A DNA stretch of 25,674 nucleotides, from the IMG/VR virus record IMGVR_UViG_3300027969_000393, positions 1-25,674 of that record. One strand, written 5' to 3'. The notes under the pieces are model-generated. The model saw only the letters and a list, made by a program, of their open reading frames with translations. It searched no databases and was not told the origin of the DNA. The stretch comes from a virus. How positions within the stretch are numbered: the stretch's first letter is position 1; each line of letters opens with the position of its first letter. This document shows, one piece after another, positions 7,078 to 13,425 of the stretch. The position numbers were made by a program, and so were the translations under genes.

Positions 7078-7774
7078 ATCGCAGTGAGTAATACTCTTCC
7101 ACTTTAGTCAACCAGGCATCTTGCCACTTGTTGAAATCTTTGGGTTCTAGCGTAAACTGTTGATATTCAAAAGCACGACTGCACATAAAGATAACACCTT
7201 TCTTGATGTCTGTGCCGTAGACTTCATTATGTGCTAATATATATGCCATTAGCTGTAGATAGTAATCTTCTACCCACTCTGCTTTCTTAGGCTTGTTAGT
7301 CTGTTTGTGATCCATTACTGCGGGTTCACCATCATGCACACCTACAAGATCAGTGGTACCTGAGAACAGACCTGGAAAGTATAGACTCTGCTCCATGGCC
7401 CATACTTCGCTGACTTTGCTGAGTCCATTCTCGATGATAACATCGGCCATTTTATTAGCCTGAACATGCACAGGTGCATTGCCGGGCTGTCGCTGTTCAC
7501 CAACAACAAATCGTTCTAGGTTGGCATGCATGGCTGTGCCTACTCCAGCCGCCTCTGTAGTGATCTGTTGTGCTTTGGCATGTCCGATCCTATCTCGCCA
7601 TTCGTTTAAGTGTGTCATATCCTTGGTAGCTGAAAGGATAGTAGTAACACTCGGCAGGCTTTCACCGTCGGGTGTTAGATACACACGTTTGCGTGTAACA
7701 GGATCGTTGATCTGTTTGCAGTTTTTATATTGGATCCGTTCGATGAACGGTGGAGGAGTAAAAGTTGTAGTCAT
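7076..7774 (-). CDS. PD-(D/E)XK superfamily exonuclease (RecB/Cas4-like nuclease fold)
   Basis: 232 residues. The active-site pattern of RecB-family nucleases is visible: GTAMHANLE at 79-87 (with His83), Glu129 in MEQSLYFPG, Asp142 in GTTDLVG, then Asp155-His-Lys157 (VMDHKQT), and the QLMAY motif at 174-178. Such enzymes in T4-like phages are thought to act on DNA ends during recombination, repair or degradation of host DNA. No Cys cluster typical of Cas4 iron-sulphur domains is seen. Although it lies among late genes, it has its own strong sigma70-like promoter, placed so that the mRNA would begin about at the ATG, which suggests early expression. The exact substrate cannot be inferred. Confidence 0.87.
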   Translation of the reverse strand: MTTTFTPPPFIERIQYKNCKQINDPVTRKRVYLTPDGESLPSVTTILSATKDMTHLNEWRDRIGHAKAQQITTEAAGVGTAMHANLERFVVGEQRQPGNAPVHVQANKMADVIIENGLSKVSEVWAMEQSLYFPGLFSGTTDLVGVHDGEPAVMDHKQTNKPKKAEWVEDYYLQLMAYILAHNEVYGTDIKKGVIFMCSRAFEYQQFTLEPKDFNKWQDAWLTKVEEYYSLR

Positions 7775-7791
7775 CCTGTATATATTACAGG
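7775..7791 (-). promoter_or_regulatory. Inverted repeat abutting exonuclease start codon
   Basis: CCTGTA and TACAGG form 6-base arms around a 5-base AT spacer and end exactly at the ATG. The repeat covers the -10 element of the exonuclease promoter (7782-7787), so it looks more like an operator for a dimeric repressor than an RNA hairpin, since most of it would not be transcribed if the start site is at the ATG. Confidence 0.45.
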
Positions 7792-7810
7792 TTTTTAATC
7801 AAGTTGTCAA
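7782..7810 (-). promoter_or_regulatory. Sigma70-type promoter of the exonuclease gene
   Basis: On the minus strand a perfect -35 TTGACA (7805-7810) is followed by exactly 17 bases and a -10 TAATAT (7782-7787) preceded by TG. The ATG begins seven bases after the -10, so the predicted start site is at or one base before the start codon. The TGA inside TTGACA is also the stop codon of the upstream gene. The same layout recurs at 24381-24416. Confidence 0.7.
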
Positions 7811-8175
7811 GCCTGAGCGGCTAATTGTTGGGGAGCCGCAGATGCTGCTATTTGATCCACTTGGTCTTGACTGGTCTGACCCTGTTTGACTGGGGTTTGA
7901 GTATCTTTGTCAGTGCCTGGCACATTTAGTTCGATGCCGTCGGCGTTGAAATTCTTTACCAAACTTTGAACAATTGGGCTGGAATCATAGATGCTTTTAA
8001 AAGTTTCATAGTCGGCACCCATTTCGAATCCGCTGCGATCTGCAATCTGCTGTAGGCTCTTCCAATTTAACTTGGCGGCTTGTTTTTTAGAAGCTGACCT
8101 TCCTACAAAGTTTTTAAGTATGATCACAAACTTGTCGAGATCAACATCAGTGTCTGCGAATTCAAAAAATCTCAT
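7807..8175 (-). CDS. Probable virion protein, possible capsid-interior protein
   Basis: 122 residues. It begins MRFFEFADTDVDLDKFVIIL; the middle is Lys-rich and helical (GRSASKKQAAKLNWKSLQQ), and the last 35 residues are a Gln/Ala/Ser-rich low-complexity tail (VKQGQTSQDQVDQIAASAAP). There is no catalytic motif or membrane helix. The first six residues fit the MRxx[ED][LFI] pattern shared by several neighbours and reminiscent of T4 internal-protein targeting peptides. It is translationally coupled to the upstream gene by an ATGA overlap and ends at the exonuclease promoter. The family is not recognised. Confidence 0.7.
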   Translation of the reverse strand: MRFFEFADTDVDLDKFVIILKNFVGRSASKKQAAKLNWKSLQQIADRSGFEMGADYETFKSIYDSSPIVQSLVKNFNADGIELNVPGTDKDTQTPVKQGQTSQDQVDQIAASAAPQQLAAQA

Positions 8176-8600
8176 TTTATCTGTGCCAGTTGTTGTTGTA
8201 GCTGTTGCAGTTCTTGTTGCTTGGCTTTGATTTGATCCTGCACTTCTTTTTTAGCAGCAGCCACCTGTTGAGCTTGTGCGGCCGGATCTACTTCACCGCC
8301 TAGGCCTCCGGCCTGAGCTGCTTGCCCGACCGCTTTGACTCCCTGTCCTACTGCCTTGGCACCTTGTGATGCTACATTGCTCACAGTTTTTGCACCTTGT
8401 GATGCCACATTCCCTAACGCTTTTGCACCCTGTGAAACCGCGTTGCCGACACCTTTGGCAAGAGCAGTACCACCTCTCATTGCGGCACCACCTAATGCAG
8501 CAGCGCCTCGTGCTACTCCGCCTGCTACTGCGCCCAACACCGGAAGAATTTCGTCTAACTGTTGTTGTTCTTTAGCAGAAGTAATTTCACTGAGTCGCAT
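8172..8600 (-). CDS. Gly/Ala-rich repeat protein with C-terminal coiled coil, probable virion component
   Basis: 142 residues in three parts. The short N-terminal segment MRLSEITSAKEQQQLDE fits a capsid-targeting-like peptide, with a possible QLDE cleavage site. Residues about 20-100 are Gly/Ala-rich with repeats of the form NVASQGAK (two exact copies plus NAVSQGAK). Residues about 108-142 are a charged, Gln-rich coiled coil (KEVQDQIKAKQQELQQLQQQ). The Gly-zipper-like middle could insert into or disturb membranes, or form flexible packing inside the head. It overlaps the upstream gene by one base (TAATG) and the downstream gene by ATGA, so the three genes are co-translated. No family is recognised. 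Confidence 0.72.
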   Translation of the reverse strand: MRLSEITSAKEQQQLDEILPVLGAVAGGVARGAAALGGAAMRGGTALAKGVGNAVSQGAKALGNVASQGAKTVSNVASQGAKAVGQGVKAVGQAAQAGGLGGEVDPAAQAQQVAAAKKEVQDQIKAKQQELQQLQQQLAQIK

Positions 8601-10357
8601 TAGCCTGCCAACACTTTGAGTAGGCTGCTGCTGCGGTTGATGCTTTCGCGCTGCTCACGACCTGCATCACCTAGTCCACCTGCTGCTGGTTCAGCTGCGG
8701 CAAACTCATCTTCGCCACCCATGTCGCCTATGTCGCCGTCCATGTTCATTGCGTCTGGCTCTGCTGGTCCCATTTCATCACCACCCATTGCAGCTGGATC
8801 ACTACCTAGCATTTCTGCACCTTGTTCTTCGCCGGTTAGTTGGCGAACACCAGTGGCCATTGTTTCACGTGTGGATTTTAAATTTTCCAGTGCTTGTTGG
8901 ATCGCAGGAGCCACTGAGCTAATAAATGCTTTGGCTTGTTCTTGTCCCATTTCATCACGGATTGAATCACCTAACTGTAGCAGTGTATCATTCTCCATGC
9001 TTGATAATTCTTCAATCCAACGGCTGACTCTGTCAACCATGGTCTTTGCTGTAACGATAGCGGAAGCCTGTTGTACTTCGCCTTCTTGTAATCTTGTCAT
9101 AATATCTCCTGTATTGACTGATTCTGTATTAACTGATTCTTTCATATTGGCTTCAATCCATTGCATAACGTCATATAGATCGTTGACCAATTGATTTGGT
9201 CTAACTGGATCGCCTTGACCAAGTTCGGCCATTTTAGATTGTTTTCTAATATCTGCTAAAAGATTGATCGCATCTCTAGCATTATTAATATATGCTTCGT
9301 TGGTATTCATATCTTCCTTTTGATTAATGCTTTCAGTGGGGTTCTCGCCAGTAATAGAAACGGTCCATTTCTTGCCTGTGGACTCGCTCTTTTTAGCTGC
9401 CCAATCTTTGAGTTGGTAATAGTGCTTTCTTTCGGCTGAGTCGTCAGCATACTGGCCACGACCTTTGAATACTTTCCACTGCTTGCCGTTGATACTAACA
9501 GCAAAGTTGTTTGGTGGTTCTGTGTTGCCTTCATCCCAATCTTCTGGATCTCTTTCTCGTTCCATTGTAACATCTTCGCCTACATCGTGTTCATGTCTTT
9601 GTAGCCACTTGTACTCGCTGATAAAGTCGCTAGGAAAGTCTTCATCGTAGCTGAAATAATATCGAGCAGCTTTTGCGCCATCTCGTTGTTTCATTATTGA
9701 AAAACCAGCATTTAAAATGTCATCTTCTGAATCTAGGTCTGGGTTAGATTTATATAATTCTTGTGCCATACTCATTCTAGATGATTCGTCTTCAGTTTCT
9801 ATGCTTTCGTAGTCTTCGTCGCTGCCAAAGCCTGCTGAGGCTAGTGCGTAATTGTCGTCAGTTTCACCACCTTCATCATCATAAGTGCCGCCATGGAATC
9901 TGTCTGCTAGTTCTTCAGCATAACTTTCAATATCATCTTCCGGAACTTCTCCGTCTAGAAAACGTAGGGCTTTATCAAATACAACTTTGTCATCGCCGCT
10001 GTCATCATCCATAGGAGCATATTCACTGTTCATCCATTGATTAAACAATTCGTCTGGATCTGTCTCTGGGCCTTCTCGAACATCAGTGTCTACTATGTGC
10101 TCTTGACGATCCATTAGTTCTGCAACAATAGCATCGTGCATGAACTGTGCCTGCGTTAGGGTTTCGTTTTCGATAGTTTCATTGAATCCGCTGTCTTGGC
10201 GGGCTGTATGTATTTGGGTGCGTAGTTTGTTACGTGCATCCTCTAGCTTGGGAGTATCAAAACTCTCTAGGTCTAGCTTTGTTCCAAATGTCTTAGCCAA
10301 CGACTCGTTGAGTCTTTTTGAAGATCTATTGTTTTTAAAAAGGTCGGTTGTTCTCAT
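8600..10357 (-). CDS. Large acidic phage structural protein (capsid-interior candidate)
   Basis: 585 residues. The N-terminus MRTTDLFKNNRSSKRLNESLAK contains LNE at 16-18, which matches the T4 prohead protease consensus (Leu/Ile-x-Glu). Residues about 80-280 are extremely acidic (runs such as DEDYESIETEDESS). At about 280-345 there is a distinct module with INGKQWKVFKGRGQYADD and KKWTVSITG. The C-terminal part is helical (SSMENDTLLQLGDSIRDEMG), then a Met/Gly/Asp-rich linker and a tail ending ESINRSSSLLKVLAG. The acidic, low-complexity composition suits a scaffold, core or internal head protein. A late promoter motif lies about 25 bases upstream. It is the first gene of a coupled trio. The function remains inferred. 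Confidence 0.72.
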   Translation of the reverse strand: MRTTDLFKNNRSSKRLNESLAKTFGTKLDLESFDTPKLEDARNKLRTQIHTARQDSGFNETIENETLTQAQFMHDAIVAELMDRQEHIVDTDVREGPETDPDELFNQWMNSEYAPMDDDSGDDKVVFDKALRFLDGEVPEDDIESYAEELADRFHGGTYDDEGGETDDNYALASAGFGSDEDYESIETEDESSRMSMAQELYKSNPDLDSEDDILNAGFSIMKQRDGAKAARYYFSYDEDFPSDFISEYKWLQRHEHDVGEDVTMERERDPEDWDEGNTEPPNNFAVSINGKQWKVFKGRGQYADDSAERKHYYQLKDWAAKKSESTGKKWTVSITGENPTESINQKEDMNTNEAYINNARDAINLLADIRKQSKMAELGQGDPVRPNQLVNDLYDVMQWIEANMKESVNTESVNTGDIMTRLQEGEVQQASAIVTAKTMVDRVSRWIEELSSMENDTLLQLGDSIRDEMGQEQAKAFISSVAPAIQQALENLKSTRETMATGVRQLTGEEQGAEMLGSDPAAMGGDEMGPAEPDAMNMDGDIGDMGGEDEFAAAEPAAGGLGDAGREQRESINRSSSLLKVLAG

Positions 10358-10377
10358 TTTATGGGATCCAGATTGAT

Positions 10378-10391
10378 GTAGTATTTATTCA
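10378..10391 (-). promoter_or_regulatory. T4-type late promoter motif
   Basis: The minus strand reads TGAATAAATACTAC, core TAAATA at 10382-10387, just after the stop of the previous gene and about 25 bases before the ATG at 10357. It is one of the best matches to the window-wide consensus. Confidence 0.6.
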
Positions 10392-10393
10392 AT

Positions 10394-10813
10394 TCACAAC
10401 AAACGTTCTGCTTGATTTTTAGCAGTAACAGTACGATCTCGGCTTTCACAATATCGAGCCCACAGCACGTCTGCACGATCGTAGTCCTGTGTATGTATGG
10501 CTTTTTGATGCTGAGACCTCAGCATCTGGCTGTCAACGAACCAACGTCCGTATTCTTGATCAGCTTTATACAACACATCTACTGATAAATGACTGTGTCT
10601 CAAAGCCAGGATATTGGCCATTTTGATAGCCACAGAGTTTAAGTGTATTTCTGCATAGATCAACTGTGTATTTCTGTAAAGAAATTTGAGATTATCTTCA
10701 TTGGTTATTAGTACGTCGCCCACTAGGATACCATCCGGAGTTTTTACTGGAATGATATTTTTAGATAGTTCTCGGCGAACTATCTGTTCTAGTCTACGGC
10801 TAATTTGTGTCAT
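10394..10813 (-). CDS. Phage protein of unknown function
   Basis: 139 residues, predicted largely helical. It begins MTQISRRLEQIVRRELSKN, has a short beta-like stretch with IPVKTPDGILVGDVLITNED, and ends in a basic helical region (RYCESRDRTVTAKNQAERLL). There is no membrane helix, Cys cluster or recognisable catalytic motif. Its ATG sits right at the U-tract of a terminator hairpin (10815-10836), so there is no free leader and no normal Shine-Dalgarno site; expression probably depends on read-through. It may be a virion component like its neighbours, but I do not recognise it. Confidence 0.65.
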   Translation of the reverse strand: MTQISRRLEQIVRRELSKNIIPVKTPDGILVGDVLITNEDNLKFLYRNTQLIYAEIHLNSVAIKMANILALRHSHLSVDVLYKADQEYGRWFVDSQMLRSQHQKAIHTQDYDRADVLWARYCESRDRTVTAKNQAERLL

Positions 10814-10814
10814 G

Positions 10815-10836
10815 AAAAAAGGACCATCGGTCCTTT
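10815..10836 (-). terminator. Rho-independent terminator after the coiled-coil membrane protein gene
   Basis: The minus-strand transcript reads AAAGGACC-GAU-GGUCCUUU followed by more U: an 8-bp stem with a 3-base loop and a U-run. It lies between the genes at 10854-11171 and 10394-10813. The stem is identical to the terminator at 11722-11744. Confidence 0.85.
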
Positions 10837-10853
10837 ATTTAACTGCGTATATT

Positions 10854-11171
10854 TTAGTGGAATATTTTTGTTAACGTTTCGAAATGCCCTGATACAAATC
10901 CTAGAACTGCTATACCGCCTAGAACAAGATACATCCACTTCTGTTTAAATTGTTGCAGTTCGGAGATCTTAGCGTCTAGTTCTGTGTGGGTACTTGTGAT
11001 AGATTTAGCCAGCTCTGCATGCTGTGTGCATGAAGCATCGTACATTTGATCTAATCTAGAATTTATGCCGGTGCCCAGTTGATTAACATCAACTTTAATT
11101 TCGTCGATCTTTTCATCTAGATTAGCAACTTTTGTTTCGACTATGCCAAGTCGCTCTACGGTTGTGGCCAT
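10854..11171 (-). CDS. Coiled-coil protein with one C-terminal membrane helix (holin/XhlA-like candidate)
   Basis: 105 residues. Residues 1-75 show heptad-like coiled-coil character (ERLGIVETKVANLDEKIDEI, then LDAKISELQQFK). A Lys-Trp boundary leads into one hydrophobic span at about 79-95 (WMYLVLGGIAVLGFVSG) and a short tail. This layout, cytoplasmic coiled coil plus a C-terminal transmembrane helix in about 90-110 residues, is that of XhlA-type haemolysin/holin accessory proteins, so a role in host membrane disruption or lysis is plausible. No endolysin is visible next to it, so a membrane anchor with another role is possible. It has its own late promoter motif, a roughly 80-base leader with a hairpin, a GGAG ribosome binding site and a terminator, making it monocistronic. 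Confidence 0.7.
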   Translation of the reverse strand: MATTVERLGIVETKVANLDEKIDEIKVDVNQLGTGINSRLDQMYDASCTQHAELAKSITSTHTELDAKISELQQFKQKWMYLVLGGIAVLGFVSGHFETLTKIFH

Positions 11172-11199
11172 TTAGGCTCTCCAATGTTATAAGTCAAGT

Positions 11200-11212
11200 G
11201 CTCGCTCAGAGC
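11200..11212 (-). promoter_or_regulatory. Leader hairpin with TGAGC loop
   Basis: The minus-strand transcript has GCUC-UGAGC-GAGC: a 4-bp stem and a 5-base loop in the leader of the coiled-coil membrane protein gene. The same loop, with a compensating change in the stem, occurs in the leader at 12239-12251. Confidence 0.5.
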
Positions 11213-11216
11213 CATG

Positions 11217-11244
11217 TGCCTAATGTATGATTGAATGCCTAATG
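11217..11244 (-). repeat. Two direct copies of CATTAGGCA in the leader
   Basis: CATTAGGCA occurs at 11217-11225 and 11236-11244 (minus-strand sense) with a 19-base period, between the late promoter motif and the leader hairpin. It may be a protein-binding site or chance; nothing in the sequence decides this. Confidence 0.4.
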
Positions 11245-11257
11245 GGTGCCTTTGAAC

Positions 11258-11270
11258 TAGTATTTATGCT
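11258..11270 (-). promoter_or_regulatory. T4-type late promoter motif
   Basis: The minus strand reads AGCATAAATACTAG, core TAAATA at 11261-11266. It is about 90 bases before the ATG at 11171, leaving a structured leader. A second, weaker candidate (core 11314-11319) lies inside the preceding coding region. Confidence 0.6.
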
Positions 11271-11293
11271 GACTGTGTAAAAACACTCTTTGC

Positions 11294-11686
11294 CTAAATC
11301 ATTGTTACCCAAGTATTTATCATGTCGCCTTGAGTTTGGAAAGCGGCTGGGTCTATGTCTTCACTGTTTTCTAAATCAACAATCACCGGCACATGATTGA
11401 GATCGTGTGCCAGTAGATACACCGGATCCCCATCTTGTAGAAACACCTGATCACGTTCACAATCAAACTCCCAGATCCAATGTGTGGCCTTGCCTGAGGC
11501 CGGTTCAGGAAGCCTTCCTGTGTGCTTTTTTGGATCACGTAGCCATTCTACATTGGATCGTAGCCCTATGGCCTGTAGTAGGCTGTTGAAGTTGGCCTGT
11601 TGTCCTAACAGAGTAGTGTCGGTGTTGTCCCGTGAAGGTTGACTTCGGGTTATATCTACAAGAGTAACAATTTGATATCGTGCCAT
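11294..11686 (-). CDS. Conserved-looking phage protein of unknown function
   Basis: 130 residues, starting MARYQIVTLVDITRSQPSRD. It includes GQQANFNSLLQAIGLRSN, a Trp-rich stretch (KATHWIWEFDCERD) and a C-terminal half reading VPVIVDLENSEDIDPAAFQT. It looks like a soluble alpha/beta protein with a conserved acidic C-terminal motif. I believe similar sequences occur in other T4-like phages as uncharacterised proteins. No catalytic residues can be assigned. There is no Shine-Dalgarno sequence; a TAAATAC motif (11695-11700) lies only eight bases before the ATG. It sits between a terminator and the next gene's promoter, so it is probably transcribed alone. Confidence 0.72.
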   Translation of the reverse strand: MARYQIVTLVDITRSQPSRDNTDTTLLGQQANFNSLLQAIGLRSNVEWLRDPKKHTGRLPEPASGKATHWIWEFDCERDQVFLQDGDPVYLLAHDLNHVPVIVDLENSEDIDPAAFQTQGDMINTWVTMI

Positions 11687-11691
11687 AATGT

Positions 11692-11703
11692 ATGTATTTA
11701 ACT
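11692..11703 (-). promoter_or_regulatory. Possible late promoter motif very close to ATG
   Basis: The minus strand reads AGTTAAATACATA with core TAAATA at 11695-11700. It matches the core but not the trailing CT of the consensus. If it is used, the transcript would start within a few bases of the ATG and be nearly leaderless, in keeping with the absence of a ribosome binding site. Confidence 0.35.
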
Positions 11704-11721
11704 CGTAGAAATTCAGCCAAC

Positions 11722-11744
11722 AAAAAAGGACCTTGCGGTCCTTT
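11722..11744 (-). terminator. Rho-independent terminator
   Basis: The minus-strand transcript has AAAGGACC-GCAA-GGUCCUUU and a U-run: an 8-bp stem with a GNRA-type tetraloop. It ends the transcription unit of the gene at 11781-12215. Confidence 0.88.
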
Positions 11745-11780
11745 AGTGCTTCCCATCCCTGAGAATAAACTTAATTTAAA

Positions 11781-12215
11781 TTAAGCGAATGTGATGCCTG
11801 TTGGAACAACTGTGTCAACTGCACAAGTACCACCAATTGCTGCAACAATCTCAGCTTCTAGTTTAGCATAAGATGCATCGCTTAGTGATGGGCTTGCTGC
11901 TGAACCGTCGTTGAGTGTGTCGTCTGCGTAACCAACGATCAAACCAGTTGCTGATGGTGTACCAATTACATAAATCTCACCATAGTTCTGAGCACAACGA
12001 ACTGCTTTAGCTAGGTTACTGTTAGTTGTTGCTTTGCTAGTTGTAAGATCGCCTGATGTTAACGAAGCAACTACAATCTTAACGAAACGTAGTTTACGTG
12101 TGCTGAACTGTGATGCTGGATCAACAAATTTGTATGCGTTTGCACCTACGCGAGATGCTGTGATTTCTGCACCAGCGTTGTCATAAATTTGTGCTACTGT
12201 TGAAATGTCTGCCAT
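11781..12215 (-). CDS. Small, probably abundant virion protein of unknown function
   Basis: 144 residues: MADISTVAQIYDNAGAEITA at the N-terminus, an alternating beta pattern (KLRFVKIVVASLTSGDLTTS), a GEIYVIGTPSATGLIVGYAD segment, and a small-residue-rich C-terminus ending VVPTGITFA. No signal peptide or catalytic motif is seen. Its expression signals are the strongest in the window: a late promoter containing the full TATAAATA, a leader with two hairpins, AAGGAG eight bases before the ATG, and a dedicated terminator. That suggests a protein made in large amounts, such as a head-decoration or other structural component. The family is not recognised. Confidence 0.78.
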   Translation of the reverse strand: MADISTVAQIYDNAGAEITASRVGANAYKFVDPASQFSTRKLRFVKIVVASLTSGDLTTSKATTNSNLAKAVRCAQNYGEIYVIGTPSATGLIVGYADDTLNDGSAASPSLSDASYAKLEAEIVAAIGGTCAVDTVVPTGITFA

Positions 12216-12238
12216 GATAAATTCTCCTTAATCAATGA

Positions 12239-12251
12239 CCTCGCTCAGAGG
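12239..12251 (-). promoter_or_regulatory. Leader hairpin with TGAGC loop (second copy)
   Basis: The minus-strand transcript has CCUC-UGAGC-GAGG. The loop is identical to the hairpin at 11200-11212, while the outer base pair is swapped from G-C to C-G, keeping the stem intact. A further hairpin, UAGGAA...UUCCUA (12262-12282), lies between it and the promoter. Confidence 0.5.
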
Positions 12252-12285
12252 CCGGCAATATTAGGAACCACCTTGATTCCTATGC

Positions 12286-12299
12286 AAGTATTTATATTG
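12286..12299 (-). promoter_or_regulatory. Strong T4-type late promoter
   Basis: The minus strand reads CAATATAAATACTTG, containing the complete T4 late consensus TATAAATA. It is about 75 bases before the ATG at 12215 and is the best late-promoter match in the window. Confidence 0.72.
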
Positions 12300-12327
12300 G
12301 ATTGGAAAAATCAGGTGTTTTGATGCG

Positions 12328-13425
12328 TTAATCAGCTCTAAATGGGGTCCAACGATCACGCGGTACTAGTTTTGTACCTGCTGCAACATAGCCTTCACCG
12401 CCGGGTTTGCCTTTGGTGTTTTGTTCTATTTCACCGCTCGCACCATCAAGTTCGCGAATTACTTCGTCTTTGGCCGCCATGATTTCACGCACCAGCTCAA
12501 ACAGCAGATCCATTACTCCGGGGTGGGCATCACTGTGGGCTTTTATCTTTGCTGCTTTTACTGGAGTCTTTTGTTCAAACGCTAGGAAAGCATCAGTGTT
12601 GATATTGTCTAGTTGTTTTGCTTTTGATTGATTGTTAACAAATGTGTAGATTTCACCTTGCAAGTAACCCATACCTGCAACTGGCGCTAACAGATTGTTA
12701 ATTGCCTGTTGATTCTTAGCCAAGGCTTCAATCTTGGTAAGGTTATCTGCACCTACTGCTGGGCGATGGCTTACACTGGTTAGTCCAAATATTGCTAATT
12801 CCGGATTGCTGCCAAACTGTTCGGGATCAGTAAAGTCCTCTCCGCTCTTGTCTCCAAAATAGCCAAAGAACTTGTGGGCGGCTACAGCTACCTTTGCTTT
12901 GATCAATTTCTGATAATACGGACTTCCAACTTTAACACCGTAGGTAGTTTGATTAGGAGTAAAACTTATGCGGCCATCAGCACCTGTGTAGGGTTTGCCT
13001 GGATGGAATAGTATGTCTCCGTAAACATACCCACGGAAGTCTGCGGGGGTAGCTGCTTCAAAAATGGGCCACAGTGCTGCCATATCATTGGCAAACTTGG
13101 GCCGCCAATCTTCACCTTTACCGCGACTCATAATAAATTGTTTGAGTTCTTCTGGGCTAGAGCTCTTGCCTTCTTCACGTCCCCAGTTATTCTTGCCCAC
13201 CATACGGAATGTACCATCGTCCTCACGTCCCCAATAAACTGTGGGATTCCCATCCCACTTGATAGTGATGCTGGTTTCGGGACTGGCTAGGTCTTTTAGG
13301 ATCTTAATGGCCTTGACTGCACCGTTGGTTTCTGTGAATACCAGATCTTCTAGGTGGTTGAACTCTCTGCCAACTTTCTTAGCAGGAGGTGCTTGATCTT
13401 CTAATAACAGTTCCCAGAATCTCAT
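12328..13425 (-). CDS. KxDG-motif (ligase/capping-type) nucleotidyltransferase-like protein
   Basis: 365 residues from ATG 13425 (MRFWELLLEDQ). A longer start at 13455 is open, but 13425 gives an ATGA overlap with the upstream gene and a neighbour-like N-terminus. Residues 55-59 read IKWDG, matching motif I (KxDG) of covalent nucleotidyltransferases, with Lys56 as candidate nucleotidyl acceptor. GYVYGDILF (132-140) resembles motif III with Asp for Glu. EGYV (344-347) followed by Lys352 (TKLV) resembles motifs IV and V. Family members include ATP-dependent DNA and RNA ligases and mRNA-capping enzymes. No OB-fold domain is obvious. I believe homologues in T4-like phages are annotated only as unknown-function proteins. 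Coupling to a polymerase-beta-type nucleotidyltransferase suggests a joint role on nucleic acid. Confidence 0.65.
   Translation of the reverse strand: MRFWELLLEDQAPPAKKVGREFNHLEDLVFTETNGAVKAIKILKDLASPETSITIKWDGNPTVYWGREDDGTFRMVGKNNWGREEGKSSSPEELKQFIMSRGKGEDWRPKFANDMAALWPIFEAATPADFRGYVYGDILFHPGKPYTGADGRISFTPNQTTYGVKVGSPYYQKLIKAKVAVAAHKFFGYFGDKSGEDFTDPEQFGSNPELAIFGLTSVSHRPAVGADNLTKIEALAKNQQAINNLLAPVAGMGYLQGEIYTFVNNQSKAKQLDNINTDAFLAFEQKTPVKAAKIKAHSDAHPGVMDLLFELVREIMAAKDEVIRELDGASGEIEQNTKGKPGGEGYVAAGTKLVPRDRWTPFRAD

Noticed and set aside
7076-7774. Cas4 nuclease
   Set aside because: The PD-(D/E)XK motifs fit, but the iron-sulphur cysteines of Cas4 are missing and there is no CRISPR context.
11313-11320. 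Extra late-promoter-like TAAATACTTG
   Set aside because: It lies inside the coding end of the 130-residue gene, 140 bases from the next ATG, and a better motif lies between; kept only as a weak candidate.
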